DNA of 64,000 bases from assembly GCA_027694045.1 (NCBI GenBank), contig JAQEWB010000005.1, forward strand, positions 62,001 to 126,000. The letters are read 5' to 3'. The position numbers and the translations under genes were made by a program. The stretch comes from Bacillaceae bacterium OF18-1A. GTDB lineage: Bacteria; Bacillota; Bacilli; Bacillales; Bacillaceae_G. The notes beneath the pieces are model-generated. The model ran no database searches, was not told the origin of the DNA, and saw nothing but the letters and a program-made list of their open reading frames with translations. Shown in pieces: positions 35,214-43,922 of this stretch (position 1 is the first letter of the stretch; each line of letters starts with the position of its first letter).

Positions 35214-35250
35214 TGAAAGAGCAAAGGGAACTCCCTTTGCTCTTTTTTAT
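35214..35250 (+). terminator. Terminator of the AGCS symporter gene
   Basis: GAGCAAAGGGA / TCCCTTTGCTC followed by TTTTTT. Confidence 0.92.
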
Positions 35251-35335
35251 GGGCAAAATGTAGCGAACAGTTATTTTTTAGACTGTTTTTGAATATAAAA
35301 AGAATGTACATGCTTTGTTAGGGGAAGGGGGGAGT

Positions 35336-36067
35336 ATGTTGATAGAGTTTCGTAATGTAAATAAATATTATGGTAACTTTCAAGTTTTGAAAAATATTAA
35401 TGTGCAAGTGGAAAAAGGTGAAGTGGTAGTAGTTGTTGGTCCTTCAGGATCAGGAAAAAGCACGTTACTCCGATGTATAAATCAATTAGAGACTATTACA
35501 GATGGAGAGCTAATTGTACAAAATACAGAAGTACACAATACAAAAATAAATATGAATGAATTACGCCGAAATATTGGGATGGTCTTTCAACATTTTTATT
35601 TATATCCACATAAAACAGTGATGCAAAATATTACATTAGCACCGATTAAAGTAAATAAAATTTCAAAAGAGGAAGCTGAGAAAACAGCAATGTTTTATTT
35701 AGAGAAAGTAGGAATTCCGGAGAAGGCTAACGTATACCCGCATCAATTATCTGGAGGACAACAACAAAGGGTAGCAATTGCTAGAGGACTCGCGATGCAG
35801 CCGGAGATTATGCTATTTGACGAGCCGACGTCCGCTCTTGATCCAGAGATGATCGGAGAAGTACTCGATGTTATGAAAAAGTTAGCTAAAGAAGGAATGA
35901 CGATGGTTGTTGTCACACATGAGATGGGATTTGCACGGGAAGTAGCAGATCGAATTTTATTTATGGATGATGGCCAAATTATCGAAGATACAATGCCAAT
36001 ACAATTTTTTGCAAACCCGGAACAAGAAAGAGCTCGTCTATTTTTAAGTCGAGTGTTAAATCACTAA
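35336..36067 (+). CDS. glnQ: Glutamine-type polar amino-acid ABC transporter, ATPase
   Basis: 243 residues. Walker [10 protein letters not shown], signature [16 protein letters not shown], Walker [16 protein letters not shown], switch His VVTHEMGFA. First gene of a Q-H-M-P style operon. Start 35336: the frame's first seven codons contain the GGGGAAGGGGGG ribosome site. Glutamine is the likely substrate because the operon order matches glnQHMP of B. subtilis, but glutamate or another polar amino acid is possible. Confidence 0.9.
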   Translation: MLIEFRNVNKYYGNFQVLKNINVQVEKGEVVVVVGPSGSGKSTLLRCINQLETITDGELIVQNTEVHNTKINMNELRRNIGMVFQHFYLYPHKTVMQNITLAPIKVNKISKEEAEKTAMFYLEKVGIPEKANVYPHQLSGGQQQRVAIARGLAMQPEIMLFDEPTSALDPEMIGEVLDVMKKLAKEGMTMVVVTHEMGFAREVADRILFMDDGQIIEDTMPIQFFANPEQERARLFLSRVLNH

Positions 36068-36079
36068 AGGAGGAATTAC

Positions 36080-36910
36080 ATGCTTAGAATGAAAAGGTTG
36101 TTTACATTAATCGTATTCTCATGTTTATTCGTACTTGTCGTTGCTGGATGTGGAAGTAAAAAAGATGAGGCGAAAGAAACGAATACGAAGCAAGGCGGGG
36201 CTATTGAGCAAATTAAGAAGCGCGGGAAATTAGTGGTTGGGGTGAAGAATGATACGAATTTATTTGGATTAAAGAATCCTTCTACAGGGCAGGTAGAAGG
36301 GTTTGATGTTGATATTGCGAAGGCGCTTGCGAAAAAAATTCTTGGTGATGAAAAGAAACTAGAACTGAAAGAAGTAACGTCTAAAACACGTATTCCAATG
36401 CTGAAGAATGGTGACATTGATGCGATTATTGCGACAATGACAATTACAGAAGAGCGTAAAAAAGAAGTGGATTTTTCAGATGTATATTTTAAAGCAGGAC
36501 AATCGTTACTCGTAAAAAAAGGTAGCGATATTAAAAGTATTGATGATGTGAAGAAGGGTGTGAAAGTGTTAGCTGTAAAAGGCTCAACTTCTACAAATAA
36601 TATACGTCAAAAATCACCAGAATCGACTGTATTAGAATTTGAAAATTACAGTGAAGCATTTACAGCGTTAAAAGCAGGTAAAGGTGATGTTTTAACGACA
36701 GATAATGCGATTCTTTATGGAATGGCAAAACAAGACTCTAATTATGAAGTTGTAGGAAAGATCTTTACAGATGAACCGTACGGAATTGCAGTGCAAAAAG
36801 GTGCAGATGATTTAACGAAAGAGATTAATAGCTTGCTAAAAGATATGAAGGCAAGTGGGGAGTACGACAAGTTGTATGAAAAATGGATTGGACAAAAACC
36901 AGAGAAATAA
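36080..36910 (+). CDS. glnH: Glutamine-type ABC transporter, substrate-binding lipoprotein
   Basis: 276 residues. Signal peptide with lipobox VVAGC (Cys24), then an SBP_bac_3 domain: KRGKLVVGVKNDTNLFGLKNPSTGQVEGFDVDIAKAL and MTITEERKKEVDFSDVYF. It delivers the amino acid to the permeases encoded downstream. RBS AAAGGAGGA, 7 bases before ATG. A hairpin after the stop may protect or separate this part of the mRNA. Confidence 0.92.
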   Translation: MLRMKRLFTLIVFSCLFVLVVAGCGSKKDEAKETNTKQGGAIEQIKKRGKLVVGVKNDTNLFGLKNPSTGQVEGFDVDIAKALAKKILGDEKKLELKEVTSKTRIPMLKNGDIDAIIATMTITEERKKEVDFSDVYFKAGQSLLVKKGSDIKSIDDVKKGVKVLAVKGSTSTNNIRQKSPESTVLEFENYSEAFTALKAGKGDVLTTDNAILYGMAKQDSNYEVVGKIFTDEPYGIAVQKGADDLTKEINSLLKDMKASGEYDKLYEKWIGQKPEK

Positions 36911-36921
36911 AAAATGAATAG

Positions 36922-36957
36922 TAAAAATGAGAGGATGAGGGTGCTCATCCTCTTCTT
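36922..36957 (+). terminator. Intercistronic hairpin after glnH (partial terminator or mRNA stabiliser)
   Basis: GAGGATGAG / CTCATCCTC stem followed by only a broken T-run (TTCTTGT), inside the operon. Likely lets ATPase and binding protein be made in excess over permeases. Confidence 0.6.
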
Positions 36958-36979
36958 GTAAAGAAAGAGGGGAGAATAT

Positions 36980-37636
36980 GTGCCTGATTTTTCTATATTA
37001 ACGAATAACATTGATATGTATTTAGAAGGTTTTAAGTATACAGTTATGTCTAGTGTAATTGCATTAATAGGAAGCTTTATTTTAGGAGTAATTTTGGCGG
37101 TAATGCGTATTGCACCGATTCGTATTTTTAATTGGTTGGGAGCTGTTATTGTAGAATTTGTAAGAAATATTCCACTCGTATTAATCGCATTTATATTCTA
37201 TTTCGCTTTACCTGTAATAGGGATTACTTTAAATGGTTTTGTAGCAGGAACTGTTACACTTACGGTATATACGGCAGCGTTTATTGCAGAAGTGATTCGT
37301 GCTGGTATTTTATCCGTTGCGAAAGGACAGATGGAAGCGGCGCGGTCTTCAGGATTAACGTATGTACAGGCGATGTACTATATTGTCTTACCTCAAGCTG
37401 TAAAAATTGTTATCCCTCCTTTAGGAAACCAATTTCTCAATTTAGTTAAAAACTCTTCCATACTCGGAATTATCGCTGGTATGGATTTAATGTATCAAGG
37501 AGACTTAATTTCAACGAAGACGTTTGTTACGTTCGATGTATATATATTTGTCGGGATTTTTTATTTAATATTAACAATTCCGCTCAGTATGCTAGTGCGT
37601 TATTTAGAAAAACGCTTAGCAAAGGAGGCGGTGTAA
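36980..37636 (+). CDS. glnM: Glutamine-type ABC permease 1
   Basis: 218 residues, HisM/GlnP-family permease with ~5 helices. EAA loop GQMEAARSSGLTYVQAMYYIVLPQAVKIVIPPL present. Starts at GTG; an ATG 2 bp before is in another frame and stops after seven codons. GAGGGGAGA precedes it. Its stop directly abuts the next start codon. Confidence 0.9.
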   Translation: MPDFSILTNNIDMYLEGFKYTVMSSVIALIGSFILGVILAVMRIAPIRIFNWLGAVIVEFVRNIPLVLIAFIFYFALPVIGITLNGFVAGTVTLTVYTAAFIAEVIRAGILSVAKGQMEAARSSGLTYVQAMYYIVLPQAVKIVIPPLGNQFLNLVKNSSILGIIAGMDLMYQGDLISTKTFVTFDVYIFVGIFYLILTIPLSMLVRYLEKRLAKEAV

Positions 37637-38281
37637 ATGGATTTTAAGGGAGCAATAACAGGTGATCACATGCTCTTTTTATTAAAAGGATTACTCATAA
37701 CGTTAGAAGTAGCACTCGTAGCCATTGTACTTAGTTTTATTATTGGGAGTGTAATAGGAACATTGCGCTACATGAAAATACCTGGTATCTCGCAAATATT
37801 AGGAATTGTAGTTGAAGTGATTCGAAACTTACCACTACTTTTAATTATATTTTTCACGTATTTTGCACTTCCAGAAGCAGGCTTGAAATTAGAAATTATA
37901 ACAGCTACAATTGTTGCTTTAACAATATTTGAATCAGCAATGATATCTGAAATTGTTCGAAGTGGTCTACTATCTATTGAAAAAGGGCAGATTGAAGCAG
38001 GGAGATCTTCCGGATTATCGTATGTTCAAACGCTTTGGCATATTATTTTGCCGCAAGCATTAAGAAGAATGGTCCCGCCGCTTGTTAGTCAGTTTATTTC
38101 ATTGTTAAAAGATACATCGTTAGCGGTTGTGATTTCATTGCCAGAGCTTATGCATAATGCTCAAATTATTAGCGGACAAAATGTAAATTATATGATTCCG
38201 ACGTTTATATTAGTAGCATGTATGTACTTTATAGTGAATTATAGTTTATCAATTTTATCGAGAAGATTAGAGGTTCGTTAA
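37637..38281 (+). CDS. glnP: Glutamine-type ABC permease 2
   Basis: 214 residues, same family as the preceding subunit. EAA loop GQIEAGRSSGLSYVQTLWHIILPQALRRMVPPL. No gap to the upstream gene; its ribosome site AAAGGAGG lies in that gene's last codons, so translation is coupled. Last gene of the operon. Confidence 0.9.
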   Translation: MDFKGAITGDHMLFLLKGLLITLEVALVAIVLSFIIGSVIGTLRYMKIPGISQILGIVVEVIRNLPLLLIIFFTYFALPEAGLKLEIITATIVALTIFESAMISEIVRSGLLSIEKGQIEAGRSSGLSYVQTLWHIILPQALRRMVPPLVSQFISLLKDTSLAVVISLPELMHNAQIISGQNVNYMIPTFILVACMYFIVNYSLSILSRRLEVR

Positions 38282-38312
38282 CCCTTACAATATACGTGAG
38301 GGTTTTTTCCTT
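38278..38312 (+). terminator. Terminator of the glutamine ABC operon
   Basis: AACCCTTAC / GTGAGGGTTTTTT. Confidence 0.85.
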
Positions 38313-38406
38313 CTTTATCCTTATTTTCCTCTAAATAGAATCTTAATCTTACAATAATTCAATTTTTACATTATTTTATCAGAAAAGTGTTAATTTTATA
38401 TAGAAA

Positions 38407-38422
38407 TTGTAATCGCTTTCGT
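38407..38422. promoter_or_regulatory. Possible cre site upstream of the AAT permease
   Basis: TTGTAATCGCTTTCGT fits WTGNAANCGNWNNCWW with one mismatch. Confidence 0.4.
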
Positions 38423-38431
38423 GTATATTTT

Positions 38432-38446
38432 AATTATCAGAAAATT
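38432..38446. promoter_or_regulatory. CodY box upstream of the AAT permease
   Basis: AATTATCAGAAAATT differs from AATTTTCWGAAAATT at one of fifteen positions and lies ~40 bp before the start codon. CodY represses amino-acid uptake genes in rich medium. Confidence 0.65.
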
Positions 38447-38483
38447 TTAACAAGGTATAGGGGTATTTTTAGGGGGGATTTAG

Positions 38484-39911
38484 ATGCAGCAACCAACGAA
38501 TGAAAATTTACATCGTACGATGAAGAGTAGACATTTATTTATGATCGCACTTGGTGGTGTAATCGGAACTGGTTTCTTCTTAGGTTCAGGTTACACCATT
38601 AATCAGGCTGGACCAGGGGGAGCCATCCTTTCATATTTAGTAGGTGGATTTATTATGTATTTAACAATGCTTTGTCTTGGAGAGTTAACGGTAGCAATGC
38701 CAGTTTCAGGTTCTTTCCAAAAGTATGCGACGAAGTTTATTGGACCCGGAACAGGTTTTATGATTGGATGGCTATACTGGCTTGGATGGGCAGTAACAGT
38801 AGGATTAGAATTAACGTCAATCGGTTTGATGATGAAAAGATGGTTTCCGAATGTTGATGTTTGGGTATGGTGTCTCGTATTCGGCGTTATCTTATATGCT
38901 TCAAATGCTATCTCAGCGAAAAGTTACGCTGAATTAGAATTTTGGTTCTCTAGTATTAAAGTAGTTACAATTCTTGCATTTGTTGTTCTTGGTGGTAGTG
39001 CATTACTAGGTTTTTTACCATACGATGGAAAAGAAGCAGCACCTCTTTTCTCTAACTTTGTAAGTGATGGTGGGTTATTCCCGAACGGACTAGCAGCGGT
39101 ATTACTTACGATGATTACAGTTAACTTCTCGTTCCAAGGAACAGAGTTAATTGGGATTGCAGCAGGAGAAAGTAAAGATCCTGAAAAAACAATTCCACGC
39201 GCGATTCGTAATACAGTATGGCGCATTATGTTATTTTTCATTTTAACAATGACGATTTTAGTAGGATTAATTTCTTGGAAAGAAGCAGGTGTAATTGAAA
39301 GTCCTTTCGTAGTTGTATTTGATAAAATTGGTATTCCATATGCAGCAGATATTATGAACTTCGTTATTATTACGGCTTTATTATCTGTAGCAAATTCAGG
39401 ACTATATGCAGCAACTCGTATATTATGGTCACTTGCAAATGAAGGAATGGCACCAACTTCTTTCAAGAAAGTCAATAAACGTGGTATTCCAATTACAGCG
39501 TTAGTTGTAACGATTGCAGTAGCAGGATTATCTTTATTCACAAGTTTCCTTGCAGAAGATACAGTATACATGTACTTATTATCTATAGCTGGTTTATCAG
39601 CTGTATCAAGTTGGATTATTATTGCTCTATCGCAACTTCGTTTTAGAAGTCAATATTTAAAAGGCGGAGGAAAGTTAGAGGACTTAAAGTATAGAACACC
39701 ATTATATCCAATCGTTCCTATTCTAGCTTTAATTACAAATAGTATCGTTGTGATTAGCTTAGCGTTCATTCCAGAACAACGAATGGCGTTATATTGTGGT
39801 ATTCCATTTATCATTTTCTGCTACATATATTATTATATTAGTAAGAAACGGCAGAAACCGATGAAAGTGGAGATGGATACGACATATGAAACTAACAATC
39901 AAGCACGATGA
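38484..39911 (+). CDS. Amino-acid permease (APC superfamily, AAT family)
   Basis: 475 residues, twelve membrane helices. N-terminal IALGGVIGTGFFLGSGYTINQAGPGGAILSYLVGG and GELTVAMPVSGSFQKYA are AAT-family hallmarks (proline, S-methylmethionine, aromatic or GABA permeases). Substrate not determined. AGGGGGGA before ATG. Its last 26 bp overlap the start of an OsmC-type gene, so the two are coupled. A CodY-like box and a weaker cre site lie upstream. Confidence 0.9.
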   Translation: MQQPTNENLHRTMKSRHLFMIALGGVIGTGFFLGSGYTINQAGPGGAILSYLVGGFIMYLTMLCLGELTVAMPVSGSFQKYATKFIGPGTGFMIGWLYWLGWAVTVGLELTSIGLMMKRWFPNVDVWVWCLVFGVILYASNAISAKSYAELEFWFSSIKVVTILAFVVLGGSALLGFLPYDGKEAAPLFSNFVSDGGLFPNGLAAVLLTMITVNFSFQGTELIGIAAGESKDPEKTIPRAIRNTVWRIMLFFILTMTILVGLISWKEAGVIESPFVVVFDKIGIPYAADIMNFVIITALLSVANSGLYAATRILWSLANEGMAPTSFKKVNKRGIPITALVVTIAVAGLSLFTSFLAEDTVYMYLLSIAGLSAVSSWIIIALSQLRFRSQYLKGGGKLEDLKYRTPLYPIVPILALITNSIVVISLAFIPEQRMALYCGIPFIIFCYIYYYISKKRQKPMKVEMDTTYETNNQAR

Positions 39912-40263
39912 TATAGAAGCAAATTTATCGTATGGACAATTAGCAATTGGGAAAGAGAACGGATATTCACCGTTACAATTACTCATTTCTTCTATTGCAG
40001 GATGTAGTGCAGTTGTCTTCCGAACAATTTTAGAAAAAAAGCGTATTACATATGATACGTTTACAATTGAAGCTGAAATTGGTAGAAGTGAAGCTTTATC
40101 AAAACCAGTTGAAAGCGTTCATTTGCACTATAAAATTAAAGCGGAAAACATTACAGAAGAGCAGTTAGACAAGGCGTTGCAGCTAGCAGTGAAAAATTGC
40201 ACAATTGTTCAATCTGTAAAAGATAGTATAAAGGTTACGGAAACAATAGAACTAGTAAGATGA
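39886..40263 (+). CDS. OsmC/Ohr-family protein
   Basis: 125 residues. The two redox cysteines of the family are present, in SSIAGCSAVVFRTIL (~Cys46) and LAVKNCTIVQSV (~Cys105). These reduce organic hydroperoxides in Ohr/OsmC proteins. The N-terminal strand region is shorter than Ohr, so it fits the YhfA-like branch. The start lies inside the permease gene; GGAG is ~13 bases upstream, a weak site, so translation probably depends on coupling. Confidence 0.85.
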   Translation: MKLTIKHDDIEANLSYGQLAIGKENGYSPLQLLISSIAGCSAVVFRTILEKKRITYDTFTIEAEIGRSEALSKPVESVHLHYKIKAENITEEQLDKALQLAVKNCTIVQSVKDSIKVTETIELVR

Positions 40264-40268
40264 AGCAT

Positions 40269-40303
40269 AAAAACGTGAGAATACAGCTCTCACGTTTTTA
40301 TGT
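40269..40303 (+). terminator. Terminator after the permease-OsmC pair
   Basis: AAACGTGAGA / TCTCACGTTTTTA. Confidence 0.88.
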
Positions 40304-40325
40304 TTTTAACAAAGGGGGAAGTAGG

Positions 40326-40760
40326 ATGGAATGTTTAGGTTGTAAATTAGCAAAGGAAGAGGAAAAAATATATAAAATATATGAAGATGAATATGTAACA
40401 TGCTTTTTAGATCATGAACCTTTCTATATAGGACATACTTTAATTGTGCCAAAACAACATGTTGTAGAAGTAGATGAATTAGATGATGTTGTAGCAAAAG
40501 CAATTATGGATGCGGCTAAGCTTATTACAAAAGCGATTAAGGCATTATACAAACCAGATGGAGTTACAATTTGTCAAAATGGTGGAATTTTTAATGAGTT
40601 AACACATTATCATATGCATGTTGTACCGAGATATAAAGAGCGCTCGTTTGCTGAATTTTATACGGTAGAGCCGGGAGAAAAGCAGCATCATGACTTTGAA
40701 GAGACAAAGAAACTATTAAAAAATGCAATAGAGGAAATGTTATATATTGAAAAGGCGTAA
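40326..40760 (+). CDS. HIT-family nucleotide hydrolase
   Basis: 144 residues. The histidine triad reads HYHMHVVPRY (HxHxH), with LIVPKQHVVEV upstream. An N-terminal CLGCKLA pair with later residues may bind zinc, as in Hit-type proteins. Expected activity: hydrolysis of nucleoside phosphoramidates or dinucleotides. Start 40326, with AAAGGGGGAAG upstream; the 22 extra codons of the open frame run through the previous terminator. Single gene. Confidence 0.9.
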   Translation: MECLGCKLAKEEEKIYKIYEDEYVTCFLDHEPFYIGHTLIVPKQHVVEVDELDDVVAKAIMDAAKLITKAIKALYKPDGVTICQNGGIFNELTHYHMHVVPRYKERSFAEFYTVEPGEKQHHDFEETKKLLKNAIEEMLYIEKA

Positions 40761-40785
40761 GAGGGATGTTCTTACGCCTTTTTAG
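40754..40785. terminator. Bidirectional terminator between HIT gene and WYL regulator
   Basis: AAAGGCGTAAGA / TCTTACGCCTTTTT. Confidence 0.9.
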
Positions 40786-41723
40786 TCTCCATACATATGT
40801 AAAATTTCTTTCGCACGTATACGTAAACCATCTATCAATTCTGTCGGTTCTAACACTTGTGCATCTTTTCCCAGTCTATAAAATAAAGGGGTAATAAAAT
40901 TGATTTCGCCTTTATCAATTGTTGAATTTATATATCCTGTCCCACCTTCGTTTACTTCAACGAACTCTTCAAGGTAAGGAACGCTTTTACATTGTCGTAC
41001 ACCCTCTGTTGTTAGTAAAACATGTAATTGGGTAGGCATATGTACTACGTTAGAGTGAGATGCAAACCATTCTTCTAAATTCATGAACGTATCCTCATTT
41101 TCTTCCGTTGATAATATAGAAAGAATACGATCGACGCGATAGAGTAATATTTTTTTTCTACTGAAGTCATAGGATGGTAAGTACCATAGCCCGTCATGAG
41201 CATATACACCGATAGGGTGAACGTGCTTTGTTTTGATCCCTGATTTAGACTCGTATTGAAAGTGTAAATTTTTATTTTCAATAGCGGCAGTTAACACTTC
41301 TTTTAAAAGTGGTGTATCAATTGTTCTTTTCGGATTCCAAAAGGCGATATAAGAACGTATTTTATCAACTTTCGCTTTCGCATCATGTTGTAGAGAGCTA
41401 TATAGTTTATGAGTAACAGAATGGATTTCTGTATTAAAGGGCAAGTCTCGATAGTAACTTAAAGATTGAAAAGCAAAAAAGATGGAGACTGCTTCTTCTT
41501 CCGTAAATAAAATAGGTGGAATGACTCTATTCGTTAATACTTTATATCCTCCGTTGCGACCTTGTTCAGCATAAATGGGTAATCCCATATCACTTAAATC
41601 TAAAATGTATCTATGAACAGTACGAACGGAGATATTAAATTCATCAGCTATTTCTTGCGCTGTAAATGTCTTTTTGGCAGAAGCAAATATAAGAATATCT
41701 AATAAGCGTTTAGCTTTTGACAA
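40782..41723 (-). CDS. WYL-domain transcriptional regulator (YafY/DeoR-type HTH)
   Basis: 313 residues. N-terminal HTH (FTAQEIADEFNISVRTVHRYILDLSDMGLPIYAEQGRNGGYKV), WYL domain ~130-230 (HPIGVYAHDGLWYLPSYDF), and WCX-like tail. I choose TTG 41723, preceded by AAAGGTG; an ATG 33 bp further up has no ribosome site. It is divergent from a DHFR-like gene, with an inverted repeat between them, so it likely represses itself and that gene. WYL domains bind ligands or nucleic acid; the signal is unknown. Confidence 0.87.
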   Translation of the reverse strand: MSKAKRLLDILIFASAKKTFTAQEIADEFNISVRTVHRYILDLSDMGLPIYAEQGRNGGYKVLTNRVIPPILFTEEEAVSIFFAFQSLSYYRDLPFNTEIHSVTHKLYSSLQHDAKAKVDKIRSYIAFWNPKRTIDTPLLKEVLTAAIENKNLHFQYESKSGIKTKHVHPIGVYAHDGLWYLPSYDFSRKKILLYRVDRILSILSTEENEDTFMNLEEWFASHSNVVHMPTQLHVLLTTEGVRQCKSVPYLEEFVEVNEGGTGYINSTIDKGEINFITPLFYRLGKDAQVLEPTELIDGLRIRAKEILHMYGD

Positions 41724-41746
41724 ATGTATCACCTTTTTTCTTTTTA

Positions 41747-41769
41747 AACATGACATAAATTGTCGTGTT
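41747..41769. promoter_or_regulatory. Inverted repeat between the WYL regulator and DHFR-like gene
   Basis: AACATGACA-TAAAT-TGTCGTGTT: 9-bp arms, one mismatch. Probable operator for the divergent regulator. Confidence 0.55.
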
Positions 41770-41831
41770 TTATTGATAGTATATTGTTTACATCATAATG
41801 TTATCAAGATGAGATGCAAGGAGGAAAAGAG

Positions 41832-42353
41832 ATGTCACGTGAAATTGTTTTATTTATAGCCGCTAGTTTGGATGGATATATTGCGAAAGAAAATGATGAT
41901 TTAGAGTGGTTAATGGAAACAGAAGGAGAGGGAGATAACGGTTATACAGAAATGTACGAAACGATTGATACAATAATTATGGGAAAGAAAACGTACGACT
42001 ATGTAGTAGAGCATACGGAAACATTCCCGTACTTAGATAAAGCTTGTTATGTTTTTTCTCGTTCAGAAAAAGGTTCAAACGGAAACGTGGAGTTTGTAAA
42101 TGAAGATATAGTGGAATTTACCAAAAGGTTAAAAGCACAAGAAGGATCTAAAATATGGATGGTCGGTGGAGGGAATCTACTGAGAGAGTTCTTTAAGAAT
42201 AATCTAATTGATGAATATGTTGTTACGATTACACCGCATATATTAGGTTCCGGAGTTCCGTTATTTCAAGACAAGAGCCCGGAAATTCATTTAACGTTAA
42301 CGGATACGAAACGTTTTGGGCAATTTGTAAATTTATATTATAAAGTAAAATGA
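41832..42353 (+). CDS. Dihydrofolate reductase-like protein (RibD C-terminal family)
   Basis: 173 residues. N-terminal IVLFIAASLDGYIAKENDDLEWL and central WMVGGGNLLREFFKNNLIDEYVVTITPHILGSGVPLF are typical of the YyaP/YwjB group, which shares the DHFR/RibD reductase fold. NADPH-dependent reduction is expected; the substrate is unknown and it is not the housekeeping FolA. Start 41832 with AAGGAGG upstream. The last base of its stop codon is the first base of a bcr1 element. Confidence 0.85.
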   Translation: MSREIVLFIAASLDGYIAKENDDLEWLMETEGEGDNGYTEMYETIDTIIMGKKTYDYVVEHTETFPYLDKACYVFSRSEKGSNGNVEFVNEDIVEFTKRLKAQEGSKIWMVGGGNLLREFFKNNLIDEYVVTITPHILGSGVPLFQDKSPEIHLTLTDTKRFGQFVNLYYKVK

Positions 42354-42510
42354 TAAAGTGAAACTTTAATCAGTGGGGGTTTTGTTCATTTCCCACTGAT
42401 TATTAGCCCTCGCCAATAGGGCTTTTACGGGCAGTTGATCCCACACCTAACTGCTTTGCTTCCTCTGAATTTTGATGTAGAGGTCTTACTGCCCGTTAAT
42501 GCGGGATAAA
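42353..42510 (-). repeat. bcr1 element, full length, reverse orientation
   Basis: 158 bp flanked by ATAAA at 42353-42357 and 42506-42510 (reverse of TTTAT). Carries the AAACTTTAATCAGTGGGGG and CTGCCCGTTAATGCGGG ends. It abuts the stop codon of the DHFR-like gene. Confidence 0.87.
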
Positions 42511-42512
42511 GA

Positions 42513-42545
42513 AACACGACTACTGATGGTAGTCGTGTTTTTGTA
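42513..42545. terminator. Bidirectional terminator at the end of the sensor kinase gene
   Basis: AACACGACTAC / GTAGTCGTGTTTTT; on the minus strand the kinase stop codon lies inside the stem. Confidence 0.85.
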
Positions 42546-43911
42546 TAGATGGTAATGAAATGATAAAACAAGAACCGTGATTGACTTTGCTCGTTACAGT
42601 AATATTCCCGCCATGTAGTTCTACGATTTCTTTCACGATAGAAAGCCCTAAACCGGTTCCCCCTGTAGCTCGTGTTCTTGCCTTATCAACACGATAAAAG
42701 CGGTCGAAAATGTGAGGGAGGTCTTCAGGGGGAATACCTTCGCCTTCGTCCTTAATGTTGATGGAAATACGCTTATTTTCTTCTGTAACAGAAATGTTGA
42801 TATGAGAATGCTGTTTTGAATGTCTATAAGCGTTATTTAAAATGTTTACTATCACTTGTTCGAATCGCTGTTCATCTAAGTCTACTAACAGTGTAGGAGG
42901 ACAAGTGAAAGAAACTTTAATGTGTCTTTCTTTATACATTGCGTTTACTTTTTCGGCTATGCGAGTAAGGAAGGTGTGTAAATGTAACTTGTTTACATGA
43001 ATAGAAAAGTTATGTTGTTCCATTTGAGCGAGTGAAAATAAATCTTGAACTAAGTTCGTAATATAATCAGACTCATCTTTTATAATAGATAAATACCGTA
43101 ATCGTTGTTCAGAAGATGTATTTTCTTTTAATGCAATATCAGCATAACCTCTTACGTACGTTAAAGGTGTTCGCAGTTCATGGGCAACACTTGCTAGAAA
43201 TTCGCTTCTTTCTGTTTTCATATAATGTAAATCATTTGCAAGAGTTTGTATGGATTGTGCGAGTTCACCAATTTCGTCATTTCGAGTGGTCGTTAATGAA
43301 ACGGATAAATCGCCTTTACTCATTTTTTCAGTCGCTTGTTTCATGTGTAACAACGGTTTTGTTAATAGACGTGATAATAGAAAAATTGTGATGGCTGTTA
43401 GGAGAAACGTAATAACTCCAGCCATAATAAATTGTTTCGTTAACCCATTAACCATTGTTTCAATGGATTCCGTTCCGAGAAACATGTATACGTAGCCTTC
43501 ATGTTTTCCAGCTACTATAATCGGGCTAACTGTACATATATAATTAGAGGTTTTCCAATGATTTTCTATAATAGCTCCATTATGATCTGTATCCGTATTC
43601 ATCCCCGTAATATGTTTCTTTATAGTCGTATCTAGCTCGTTAGATTTCGCTAGTACTTCCTTATTTGCATTTGTAATAACAACAGTTGTTTCGGCCTCTG
43701 ATTCCATTAAAGCGACATGGGAGATTGTTTGCTTATCAAAATATTTTTCAAGTACATCTCGGTGGCTGTTTCCTCGTTTTAATAAAGCAGTCATTTCTTC
43801 ATCGACTCTATTGTTTACAAGGCTATAGTAGAGCGAAACAAAGAGGACGCTTTCGATTAAAAGTGTAACAATTAAAAAATAAAATCCGAATTGAATAGAA
43901 ATTCGTTTCAT
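42520..43911 (-). CDS. Two-component sensor histidine kinase
   Basis: 463 residues. Membrane helices ~7-29 and ~163-185 enclose a ~130-residue extracellular sensor. HAMP domain follows, then HisKA with SVAHELRTPLTYVRGYADIAL (His ~245) and HATPase with N-box NILNNAYRHS and G-box GTGLGLSIVKEIVELHGG. It phosphorylates the response regulator encoded 11 bp upstream in the same operon. AAGGAG 7 bases before ATG. The stimulus is unknown; the divergent lipoprotein gene next door is a candidate target or input. Confidence 0.93.
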   Translation of the reverse strand: MKRISIQFGFYFLIVTLLIESVLFVSLYYSLVNNRVDEEMTALLKRGNSHRDVLEKYFDKQTISHVALMESEAETTVVITNANKEVLAKSNELDTTIKKHITGMNTDTDHNGAIIENHWKTSNYICTVSPIIVAGKHEGYVYMFLGTESIETMVNGLTKQFIMAGVITFLLTAITIFLLSRLLTKPLLHMKQATEKMSKGDLSVSLTTTRNDEIGELAQSIQTLANDLHYMKTERSEFLASVAHELRTPLTYVRGYADIALKENTSSEQRLRYLSIIKDESDYITNLVQDLFSLAQMEQHNFSIHVNKLHLHTFLTRIAEKVNAMYKERHIKVSFTCPPTLLVDLDEQRFEQVIVNILNNAYRHSKQHSHINISVTEENKRISINIKDEGEGIPPEDLPHIFDRFYRVDKARTRATGGTGLGLSIVKEIVELHGGNITVTSKVNHGSCFIISLPSIQKHDYHQ

Positions 43912-43922
43912 CGTTTTGCTCC

